A DNA stretch of 64,000 bases from Galeruca laticollis (taxonomy: Eukaryota > Arthropoda > Insecta > Coleoptera > Chrysomelidae): the NCBI GenBank assembly GCA_963921935.1, contig OY998180.1:48305731-48369730 (forward strand), in the 5' to 3' direction. This document shows, one piece after another, positions 12,201 through 22,881 of the stretch (positions within the stretch are counted from its first letter, which is position 1; each line of letters begins with the position of its first letter). The position numbers and the translations under genes are program-made. Under the pieces are notes generated by a model, which did not search any database, was not told the DNA's origin, and saw only the letters and a program-made list of their open reading frames with translations.

Positions 12201-15200
12201 TTATTTTTTTATTGTGTGGTATATTAATATTTTTCGAAGAAGCAGAATTAGCAATGAAGTTGTAGCCTCAAGAATTTGCAAAAACTTTATTTTGATTTCA
12301 TTTTTTTTCTCTTCAAATGACAAACAATTTGAACTATTCTTTTTAGATAATTCTTTGAGAATGCAGTTCTCTTCAATAAAATTTTCTTGAACTACATGCA
12401 TATGAAGACTATGTTCGTCATCTAAAAAAAATAACATGAAAAGTCATAAAAACTATGAAAAAAGGAAAAATACGTATATTAAATTGCACTCTGCAGAAAA
12501 GTTCCAATAAGCGGAGTAGATATTTTTTTCTGGGGTGTAATCGAACCTTTACATTTTTTTAGTCAGCTGCAAGAGATTTCCTAATAAATTTTTAGTCAAT
12601 TTATCACTATTTATAATGTTTTAAGTTAAACCCCTATCTCTGTATGCAGAAATGTCACATTTTTGTATTGTCTAAAGATTTATAATTGGAGAGGTAGCGA
12701 CTACTTATTTGTTAGGAGTACATAGGCAACGGATATAAAAAAACTCGTTACATCTAAATTTTGAAAAATAGTACTTTTATATTTATTTGTGTCTATTTTA
12801 TATTATACAGGATGATAAATATTATTATAACTTTTATTGAATTATATTTTCCTTACCTGGTTGCGATTGTTACTCGATAGGAGAATTATTTAAGTTTCTG
12901 TATCTACAAATCAGATGAATGTGCTTACACATGTTCCACTTAATTGCCGAGTCTATACATGAACATCTATATGTATGAATGCATGTCCCACACTCTGTAC
13001 ACGTTATCTGACATTTACAATTTTTATCGTATTCTTCAACTGTATACATGTCATAAATTTTTAGTCAATTTATCACTATTTATAATGTTTTAAGTTAAAC
13101 CCCTATCTCTGTATGCAGAAATGTCACATTTTTGTATTGTCTAAAGATTTATAATTGGAGAGGTAGCGACTACTTATTTGTTAGGAGTACATAGGCAACG
13201 GATATAAAAAAACTCGTTACATCTAAATTTTGAAAAATAGTACTTTTATATTTATTTGTGTCTATTTTATATTATACATGATGATAAATATTATTATAAC
13301 TTTTATTGAATTATATTTTCCTTACCTGGTTGCGATTGTTGCTCGATAGGAGAATTATTTAAGTTTCTGTATCTACAAATCAGATGAATGTGCTTACACA
13401 TGTTCCACTTAATTGCCGAGTCTATACATGAACATCTATATGTATGAATGCATGTCCCACACTCTGTACACGTTATCTGACATTTACAATTTTTATCGTA
13501 TTCTTCAACTGTATACATGTCACACTTGTTAGATGATGCTACATTCCAGCCTCTTTCGTTGCGAACAACTAAGGATATGTTTAAGTTAAGACCATCTTTA
13601 TGACGTGTACGTAAATCCTTGATTTTACTGCATATTTTTTCCCTTATGTGCTACTATCAATAACAAATTTCATAATTGCTGATATTGCTTTATCTAGGCG
13701 TTTCACATTTTTCCATGTAAATATACATATTTTAGTGTCTTATGCATACGCTCTATATGCATGTTTGTATTTAAGCCTGTATGCACCCGATAACAGTATG
13801 CCCACATGGGAGCCTTATTTACATAGTACGTTTTAAAATATTGTAAAAATAATTGAAGGTCAGGGTCACTATCTAATTGCTGTTGAAACCCTTGTATCAT
13901 AACAGCAAACGCAGAAATATCAGTTTCTTGCAGTAGTGCTCTTAACTGTTTGTAGACCAATACCTATAAAAAATAAATAAAATCAAGGACACTCTTTAAA
14001 TGTAAACTAGAAATGAAACTTACTTGCTTTTCTTTAGCCTTAATTTTGTTCAAATTATTTCGCCAGGCCCGATCCAAGTGCCAGGTGCAGTACAACCTAC
14101 AAATAATTATTGCTGTCATTAAAGTATTCACTTGACAATTTTTTTCAACTATCGAACCTATGTTCCGGTGGAGCCATAACTTGTATCCATGCATTAAAAA
14201 ATGAGTCTGCCAAATCGGACATAGAAACTTTTGTTGTTAATATTCCAACTTTTTCTTTAACGCAGGAAAAAAAGAGACTGAGAACTTCTTGATCACTTCT
14301 ATTTGATATTAAAAAAGCACATGGAAATCCTTGCCTTAAACTGTCAAGCACTAAAATAATGTTTAACTCAAAACCATATCCATTCATTCCATGTGTTCCA
14401 TCAACACACACACACAATCAGATCCATATTTAGACAATATTTCTGCCTGAGCATCAGTCATGATGATTAAAACAAAGTCCTCCGATTTTAGGAAAAGAGT
14501 ACATATCATTAATTGTTTCTTGAGGCTTATAAAATAAAACGCTTCCAGCATCTTCCATTTCCTTTGCCCATACTTCAACACTTATAGCATCATTTTTGTG
14601 TCGGACTGATGTTGAATTTAAATTATAGGCATTTTCAATGTTAAAGAGATCCTTTTTAGTAAGGAGGTGTACTCTTTCTAACTTTTCATTCTGTATTGAA
14701 TCGCGTACTTCATCTAATATTACAGAAAATGGAATCATAGAAGCAATTTTTTCTGCAATAGATTGACGATCAGTTGGAGTTAGATATGAATGGCCAATGT
14801 CACACTGATGCCCAATATGTGTTTTTAAAAACTTTACTGAGATGTTACCATTTAAATAAAATTTGACAAAAAGACTGGCTGGACAATATCCATCAATTTT
14901 ATTGCTGCCTAAAAATAAAAAAAGCTTTACTAAATTAAGTCTCTAATACTTTTTATAAGTATACAAATTACGTAAGATTAAAACTAATAAAACACGAAAA
15001 TCAAAATACTTACCTAGGACTTTTAGGCGTCTTATTCCTTGGCTTTACCTGATCTATGACAAAAATATTTCGTTAAACTATAGGATTTGGCTGTAAAATG
15101 TTCTCGTTTAATATATCTGGCATTTGAATCGTTTTCTAGAAAGTTCTTCCATTTTTCAAAAGACTCTTTATAAACAAATTCAAGTGTTTCATATTCAAGC

Positions 15201-15550
15201 TGAATACTATGTTTTTGTTCAAAATGTCTTTTATAATCTGCAGCAAGCCTTGTCTGAAAACTGCATAAGGGACACGTTTTTTGCTTGATACTGGGCCCTG
15301 AATTGTTTGCTAGAATAATTTCATTTTTCACTTTATTAGCACCGTCATGTTTTTTTTCATGAATAAATTGTAAATGTTTTTTCAAATTAAAATTTCTACC
15401 ACATACTTCACACTTAAACTGTTTATTCACATATTTTATTTTATATGGCAGGAACTCTGTAATTTTTGGAGCATGAAATTTCTTTATGTGTTTACGTAAA
15501 TTGGAGTTATTCAAAAACGATTTCTTGCACTCCTTGCATTCAGAATTCAT
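12201..15550 (-). pseudogene. MULE transposase, five exons, damaged
   Basis: Mutator-type transposase. Exon 1 (15550 to about 15012) has three C2H2 zinc fingers (CKECKKSF...HIKKFH, CEVCGRNF...HEKKH, CPLCSFQT...HFEQKH) and then a CHRSGK motif. Exon 2 (14908-14158) carries the first D in CVDGTHG and the second in MSDLADSFFNAW. Exon 3 is 14096-14024. Exon 4 (13963-13326) has the E in HIERMHKTLKY and a SWIM-type zinc knuckle (CSCIDSAIKWNMCKHIH). Exon 5 (12424-12201) starts after TTTTTTTTAG. The introns have GT-AG ends. Frame changes near 15040, 14460 and 13640 break the reading frame. Start taken as the first ATG before the first zinc finger. Confidence 0.85.
12585..13522. repeat. tandem duplication of a 469-bp segment inside the MULE
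   Basis: 12585-13053 and 13054-13522 are nearly identical direct copies (for example TTTAGTCAATTTATCACTAT at 12591 and 13060), with only a few single-base differences. The duplicated piece contains the SWIM-knuckle end of transposase exon 4 and its splice donor, so the element has a second, unattached copy of that exon end. The small number of differences indicates a recent event. Confidence 0.95.
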
Positions 15551-16037
15551 AATTATTAATAGCGAAAATAGTATTGAAACAAATGCTAAATAAAATAGTG
15601 CACAATGATCAAGGAACGTAAATATAATTTACATATAATTTTGCACAATGATTCAATGATAAACATTTCTATTTTACATTCTGTAAAACCTTACAAAATT
15701 CAAAACTAGTTGAAAGTCCGATACCATTGTTGCCAATGCCAGTATACTAAAACTTAAAATACCTCAGAATAGCAAAATTTTTACAAATCAAAAATATTCG
15801 GATATATTTGAAAAAGTATAAAATGAATAAATTAGAGAATCAACTTTAGCTAGAAAAGTTTTAAATTTGCCCATAACTTTTTTATCATCGTAAAAATTAT
15901 TTTCAGTCCCATTAAAATAATCTTCCATTAGATAATCATTTCGATTTGGCAACGCTGCTTCAATCGTCAACAAGGTTATTCTTGTTAATTTCCATTGGTT
16001 AGGATCATCTGTGACCTGCAGCTCGCTAGACGCTAGT

Positions 16038-16549
16038 AAAAAACATATAAAAGAGGGCGGAGTCGATACGTGACAAGGCGCGTGTGACGAGCAGTCACTC
16101 TTCATTAGAATACACTAGATTTAAAAAGTAATTGTTGTTTTCCAATTTTAAAAAATACCAATTCATTATAAATTGTAAACCAGCCTACTTTTTATCAGAA
16201 AACGGGTTTAATAAAAATTGTCTGCTGATATTCAGTGATACATAAAAGTGGCCCTAGACCAAAATCTTGGAACAGAATTATCGCAAATTTACAAAAACCT
16301 GTCTTAAAGGAAAACCGGTGTGAAGTAGTAACCCAAAGCTGGTAGCTCAATTGCCGAACAATGCCGAACGATCAGTGGCGTCGTTAATATCATTTTGACT
16401 ACGTAGAGAATGATGAAGTAGCAAAAAATCATTTAAATATGGTCAAAGGCGAAGATTCATTCATTTATATTGGATACATGTCATTTTCACAGACAAAAAA
16501 ATTTCGCGCAATTTAAAATTTGTAGTGAAATGAAAATTCCAGACGAAAG
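16038..16549. other. no recognisable gene
   Basis: Non-coding sequence between the MULE and the satellite array. Nothing is recognised. Confidence 0.4.
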
Positions 16550-17943
16550 AAAGATCATGGAGTCAATCTCCAAGGGATAGTTTTTGGTTCTATATTTTAG
16601 AAATATGTCATTTCGACGGCGAATAAGAGAACGGAGCAGCTCTAAATTTATAAACAAGTATCCTAATGATAAATCAAATACTCCACTGATAGGAAAATGA
16701 CTGAGCTAATTTCCAAGGTGTAGTTTTTGTTATTAATTTCAGAAATATGTCATTTTGACGGTGAAGAAAATAAGGGAGCAGCTTTAAATTTATAAACAAG
16801 TATCCTAATGATAAATCGTATACTCCACTGATAGGAAAATGACTTATCTAATCTCCAAGGGGTAGTTTTTGTTATTTATTTCAGAAATATATCATTTTGA
16901 CGGAGAGGAAAATACCGGAGCAACTTTAAATTTATAAAAAGGTATCCTAATGATAAATTGAATACTCCACTTATAGGAAAATGACTTAGCTTATCTCCAA
17001 GGGGTAGTTTTTGTTATTTATTTCAGAAATATGTCATTTTGACAGTGAAGAAAATAACTGAGCAACTTTAAATTTATAGAGAGGTATCCTAATGATAAAT
17101 CGAATACTGCACTAATAGGAAAATGACTTAGCTTATCTCCAAGGGGTAATTTTTGTTATTTATTTCAGAAATATGTCATTTTGACGGTGAAGAAAATAAC
17201 GGAGTAACTTTAAATTTATAGAGAGGTATCCTAATGATAAATCGAATACTCCACTGACAGGAAAATGGATTAGTTAATCTCCAAGGGGTAGTTTTTGTTA
17301 TTTATTTCAGAAATATGTCATTTTGACGGCGAAGAAAATAACGGAGCAACTTTAAATTTATAAACAAGTATCATAATGATGAATCGAATACTCCACTGAT
17401 AGGAACATGACTTAGATAATCTCCAAGGGATAGTTTTTGTTATTTCTTTTAGAAATTTGTCATTTTGACGGTGAAGAAAATAACGGAGTAACTTTAAATT
17501 TATAGAGAGGTATCCTAATGATAAATCGAATTCTCCACTGACAAGAAAATGACTTAGTTAATCTCCAAGGGGTAGTTTTTATTATTTATTTCAGAAATAT
17601 GTCATTTTGACGGCGATGAAAACAACGGAGTAACTTTAAATTTATAAACAAGTATCCTAATGATAAATCGAATACTCCACTGATAGAAAAATGACTTAGC
17701 TAATCTCCAAGGGGTAGTTTTTGTTATTTATTTCAGAAATATGTCATTTTGACGGTGAAGAAAATAACGGAGCAACTTTAAATTTATAGAGAGGTATCCT
17801 AATAATAAATCGAATACTCGATTGACAGGAAAATGACTTAGCTAATCTTCAAGGGGTAGTTTTTGTTATTTATTTCTGGAATATGTCATTTTGACGGTGA
17901 AGAAAATAACGGAGCAATTTTATATTTCTAAACAAGTATCCTA

Positions 17944-19058
17944 CCCAGCAAACATGCATGAGCGGTAGATAGACGGGCCATAGCTGTTAACTGCGGTTAG
18001 ATGTCGGCAGCGGCACAGCGATGTCGGTAAATAATTGGAATGATATCAGTTTTGCCGCCTTGGCTGAACATACGCATATCTATGGTGGATGTTTGTAATT
18101 TAGCCACAAATTACCCGTTGAAAATTTGAGATAGTCGCGCCGATGTCGTTTTGACATAGTATGCATGGCGGCATGCGACCTGTAATGAAAATAAAACATT
18201 GGCATTACTGAATATCACCTTGGCAGTTGGCACTACTGCTTATTTGCTAGACGTTGTGTTGAACACGTGTTGAAAATCAACCTAATCTAGTTGTGTTGTG
18301 GTGTGGTAATTAATAATTAATCACTGTAGCGACAATTTTATTAGATTTGGGCGTTGTATCCAATCTATTCGGAGCAAAGGCACGAGCAGATATGCCCGGA
18401 AACACAGAAACGTAAGTACATACATCATTTATGTTGCATCATATACCATCATAATATATGTTTCCTCTAGAAAACCCCTGCATGATATCTCCAAGAGCAC
18501 TCGTCAAAAACAGCGTCTTGCGAAAAATGCTGTTAAGGATATAGTCTCCACTGTAGAGGCTGAGGTTATAATAGACAATATATCTCGTAGAAGTAATAAT
18601 CTTTGTGTTGATAGTGAGCCCGGACCCAGTAAAGCTATTGGCGAACATATTTTTTTATATTTATATATATTTTTTATATGGAATATTTTTTTGATTTTTC
18701 ATTATATTTCTTTGTTTTAGTCATCATGTTTCATTGTTAAACCTATAAGTATATATATAGCCTGTAGATTTGTATAAATCATTGATGAAGCCCCAACAGT
18801 GGGATGCCGGCGGTTGATTAGTAGGATACCCGCAATCGCGCCATAATTTGTACAATGCAATATCAGTTCACCCTAACTTAGTCAATCCGCTAAAGTCCCG
18901 CTATGTAACGAAGCGGGTGGTAGTCTGGAGGCCTACTGGTGGCCGTCGCGACACGGGCTAGCCGGGCCGGCGATGTATCATGATTGTGGCCCACTTATGT
19001 TGTCCGTCGGTTGTTTTTAAAGTGCCTCTAGAGGCCCACGTGTAACATGTTTGCTGGG
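17944..19058. mobile_element. 1,115-bp TA-flanked element with CCCAGCAAACATG ends
   Basis: Inserted into a satellite monomer. The left end is CCCAGCAAACATG, and the right end is its perfect 13-bp inverse. TA lies on each side (17942-17943 and 19059-19060). Neighbouring monomers show the empty site (TCCTAATGAT), so the ends are exact. The interior includes GC-rich subterminal stretches unlike the surroundings and one possible short gene start. No transposase domain is recognised, so it is probably non-autonomous. TA duplication fits Tc1/mariner or another TA-targeting superfamily; I cannot name the family. Confidence 0.9.
18392..18648 (+). pseudogene. possible two-exon 5' gene fragment in the CCCAGCAAAC element
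   Basis: ATG at 18392 opens a 20-nt exon (MPGNTE, then two bases) ending at a GTAAGT donor. An acceptor, TTTCCTCTAG, ends at 18470. Joining them keeps a frame that begins KPLHDISKSTRQKQ and continues RLAKNAVKDIVSTVEAE to about 18648, after which it runs into low-complexity AT sequence. It is basic and then Ser/Pro-rich, with no catalytic motif. I read it as the remaining N-terminus of the element's transposase or partner gene after internal deletion. Function unknown. Confidence 0.4.
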
Positions 19059-19185
19059 TAATGATAAATCGAATACTCCACTGATAGGAAAATTACTTAG
19101 CAGATCTCCAAGGGGTATTTTTTGTTATTTATTTCAGAAATATGTCATTTTGACGGTGAAGAAAATAACGGAGCAACTTTAAATA

Positions 19186-20385
19186 AATATCTCTTTACCA
19201 CTTGCGCAGTAAGTAATAGACATTATTTTACATAATTTTTTTCAATATAGTGTCCTGTAAATTGCAATCCCATAAAAAAGTTGTTAATATTTAAAAAATT
19301 GTAAAATATATTGCCTACATCTAGGAGCTTTTTTAATACGGTAACCTTGAACTGCTAATATAAGTTGAAAAATGATTGTATCAAGAACGATTTATTACTT
19401 ATTATCTCCGTCAGACTCTTACGAATGTAACCATGCAATTAGGGCTAACAAGTGACATATGCCTGGGATGTTATTCGCACTTGCCATATTTCAATATTCG
19501 CTTAATTCTAGCTCGACATGTCTTTCTTCAAGCTTCCTTTTCTATCCCATCTAATTTGCTTTGACATATCACGAGGTTGTCAGTGACTCCTTGATCCTTG
19601 ATCCTCAAATGTAACTTTTCCGTAGCGATGAGCGTACGTCTGTATGAATACAATTTGGCGGTGAATATTTAAGGACAAATTTTGTTGTCCAGCAGCTTGC
19701 ATCCATAGGTTAAGTCGTATTTACACTTTAAAATGTTATGGAAAAAGCTAAACTAAATAATATAATCGTGTTTAATTTGCTTATCAATTCCTTTATTCAT
19801 TATATTTTTAAAATACGCTCCTGTTTTGTAGGGTTCTTTTGAAAATGAAGTATATTTTATAAAAGTTTTAAAATGATTGAATTGAAATTTTAATAATATC
19901 TCTTAAGATTAAAATATATTTTACTCTTACAAATAGTTTTATGAGAAAATAACATCGAATATAAACAAATTTAGAAATAATACAACTAGTAATTTCAAAT
20001 ATTCCTACCAAAACTTGTTTTTTTTTTCATTTTTTAACTTCTAAAAAATTATTAAAAATCCTTGATAAGATTGGAGCGCAAAAAAAGTCACTGCCTTTAT
20101 ACCATATGAATCACAATAAAATTTGATTCGCATCAAAATTTTCTTCTCTCAGAAACTAATACTTGCCCAAAAATCAAATTTAAGTGACAAAAGTCGGACA
20201 TATTTATTTTCTTTCTAAAGTTGGTGTTGTTCATGTATGCATTTATTTACTATCACCAGCAACTCTGCAATATAAATATTTGAAAACAATTTACCTTTTT
20301 ACAAACATATTAATGAAACGAAGTTGATTCCTTAATACTGCTACAATAGCAATAAAGTGCATGTAATTCAATTATAAAACATATA
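19186..20385. other. no recognisable gene
   Basis: AT-rich sequence with no supported exon or repeat structure. Confidence 0.4.
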
Positions 20386-22863
20386 CAGGGCGATTGATTA
20401 GTGTGATAAAGTTGAATATCTCCTATGTCCTCTTAGATATCATTTTGAAAATTTGGGGGATTATATCCATCATTCGTCTTCACATTCTAAAATTATTTAC
20501 AATGTTACAGGGTGTTCCAGAATGCTGTGCCATATCAAAGTTACATTTTTTTACATAAAACACCCTGCATTTGTCTCCAGATTTGGAATTTGCTGGACTT
20601 CCCCATTACAACAATATAGGGTTACGATGTGTTCTACAGGGTATTTAAAAAGTTATTACCAATTTTCCATAAAAATCGTAACAAGTTGGATACCCTCTAC
20701 AATGTAAAATAAATTCAAGAATGAAGATCTGTTGCTGCCAAAGCTACTCACTACTACTCAAATAGTGGTCAAAATTCCGGAAAATTATTTATTTCGGTAA
20801 TATTCATTGAATCTTATACACGGTGAGTCAAAATACAAATACATTATTTTATCAGTTTTTTTCAAATGGATCAGCCTGTATTTTATGTATCGAAAAGAAC
20901 TACCAAAATACTTCTTTTTTATCAAGCATTCCCTATACCTAAAATTATTAGTTCTTGAGATATTTTGATTTTTCTATGCAAAACATTGATTAGGTACCTA
21001 TTTAATCATTTAACAATTGTGAGTTGGCCATGATTTATTTGTCAAAAACTGACATTTTATCATTGCTGTTTGGTCCAATAGAGTTTAAATTACAAATACA
21101 TAGAAAAAATGAGTATATTACAAATAAATTAGAGGAATGAAATGACCTCCAAAGATATCTATGCATGCTTGAAAGCAATAATTAAAAGAGTTACTCACAT
21201 TGCATGTCATCCCTTGTTGTTGGAGGCATTTTGTATACTTCATTCTTAATGTGAACCCGGAAAAATTAGTCCATTTTATTGAAATTTGGTGACATTGGCG
21301 GCCACTGTACTGGACCATTTCCTCCTATCTATCTTCCAGAAAATCGTTCATTCAGTTCACCATAAATTGGTTAGCGTGAGCAGGCGCACCATCATGCAAA
21401 ACACACATTCTTTGACATGTACAAAGTAGGACTTCTTCAAATAAAAGAGATAATTGGTTTACTAGAAAATCCAAATACATCTCAGCAATTAAATGTTCCT
21501 CAAAATATATGGCCCTACTACATATTCACCAGCAATACCTCCCCATACATTTAATGACCATCTAGTTTGACTGTGTGTAACTATGTGATATGGATTAGAT
21601 GATGAATAATAGTGAAAGTTATGTCTGTTAACACAACCATTTTTATGAAACGTGGCTTCATCTCCAAATAGAACATTGTCGAAACAGTCTCTCTGTTGAT
21701 TAACTTTTCGTAAAGCCCACCTACAAAAACGCTAGTCTCTTTTCAAAATCATGATGAGTTAATTCCTGTTGCAAGTGAATGTAGTAAGGGTGCATTTTGT
21801 ATTTGCTGAGGATTATTTGCACGCCGTAGTAACTTAGTTCTTTATCACTGGAAATATTCCTTACACTAATGTGTGGGTTTTCGGTAACGGCCAGCAAAAC
21901 ATTTATTTCATTTTCTTCTGTCACAGAATTTTTTGATCGTTCGTGCTTTCCATAAATAACTGAACCCGTGCGGTTGAACCGCTCCATAAATGTCTCTTTT
22001 GTGAGTTTTCCGCCTTTCAGGAAAACGCTCATGGTAAATTGTTGCTGATAGTAAGGCGTTTTTATTGCATTCTCCCAATATCCAGATCATATCAATCATT
22101 TCCCCACTAGTGAAATTCAATTTTGCCCTAGTTTCAATTCTTCAAAACACCAAAAACTGTACCAAATTGCCAAGTCAAAAAACAATAATGCACCTATTAT
22201 TATGTCAAATATCAGTTTTTGACCAATAAATCACGGCCAACTCGCAATTAATTATGATTAGATAAGTACCTAGTCAATATTTTGCATAGAAAAATCAAAA
22301 TATCTCAAGAACTAATAATTCTAGGTATGCTTCATAAAAAAAGAAGTATGTTGGTAATTCTTTTCGATACTCGCATAAAATACAGGGTGATCCATTTGAA
22401 AAAACTGAGAAAATATTGTATTTGTATTTTGATTCACCCTGTATCAGATTCAATAAATATTAACGGAATAAATAATTTTCCAGAATTTTGACGTCTACTC
22501 AAATGCTTTGGCAGCAACCGATCTTCATTCTTGAATTTCTTTTACATTGTACAGGGTATCGAACTTGTTACGATTTTTATGGAGAATTGGTTATAACTTT
22601 TTAAATACACCATAGAACACATCGTAATCCTATTTTGTTGTAATGGGGAAGTCAAGCTGATTCCAAATATGGAGTTAAATATAGGGTGTTTCGATTAAAA
22701 AAATGTAACTTTGATTTGGCACAGCTTGCTGGAACACCCTGTAACATAGTAAATGATTTTAGAATGTGAAAATTAATGATGGCTATAATCCCCCAAATTT
22801 TCATATTTTTCTATCAAAGGACATAGGAGATACTGAACTTTATCACAGTAATCAATCACCCTG
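20386..22863 (-). mobile_element. Tc1/mariner DD41D-type element A with ~650-bp TIRs
   Basis: The ends are CAGGGCGATTGATTA and, inverted, CAGGGTGATTGATTA, each flanked by TA (20384-20385 and 22864-22865). The inverted arms run about 650 bp inwards (20386 to about 21040, and about 22200-22863), sharing AAATTTGGGGGATTATA and many later blocks with moderate divergence. CAGGGTG-like short ends recur inside the arms. The central part encodes a broken mariner-like transposase on the - strand. Confidence 0.92.
21118..22112 (-). pseudogene. mariner-like transposase of element A, broken
   Basis: Homologous to the intact copy at 52170-53246. The N-terminal helix-turn-helix region (EMIDMIWILGECNKNALLS) begins near 22112. 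The paired-like second helix region and HKMHPYYIHLQQELT-like sequence follow in another frame. The first catalytic D is visible in LFGDEATFHKNG near 21660 and the second in LHDGAPAH near 21390. The SPDL motif is changed to SPNF, although the following D (KMD) remains. Several frame changes and stops make it inactive. Confidence 0.88.
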
Positions 22864-22881
22864 TATATATAAATATATATA

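Larger units (their letters stand above)
11379..16037 (-). mobile_element. Mutator-like element (MULE)
   Basis: The left TIR begins ACTAGCGTCTAGCGAGCTGC and continues through CACAGATGATCCT; the same sequence is inverted at the right end, ending at 16037. The TIRs are about 45 bp and differ at a few positions. The flanks AAAAATATA (left) and AAAAACATA (right) give a 9-bp target duplication with one mismatch, the usual length for Mutator elements. The element carries a multi-exon MULE transposase on the - strand. It is 4.66 kb long, including a recent internal duplication of about 469 bp. Confidence 0.85.
16550..19185. repeat. 142-bp satellite array with alternating monomers
   Basis: Units anchored on AAATATGTCATTTTGACGG start at 16601, 16743, 16885, 17027, 17169, 17311, 17453, 17595, 17737 and 17879, a strict 142-bp period. 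After a transposon insertion the array resumes at 19061, with a final unit near 19138. From about 17169 on, two forms alternate: one with GAGAGGTATCC and ACTGACAG, the other with AACAAGTATCC and ACTGATAG. This suggests a 284-bp dimeric higher-order repeat. No coding function is seen. Confidence 0.95.

Noticed and set aside
16550..19185. CRISPR-like regular spacing
   Set aside because: The units are contiguous 142-bp satellite monomers without spacers, in a eukaryotic genome.
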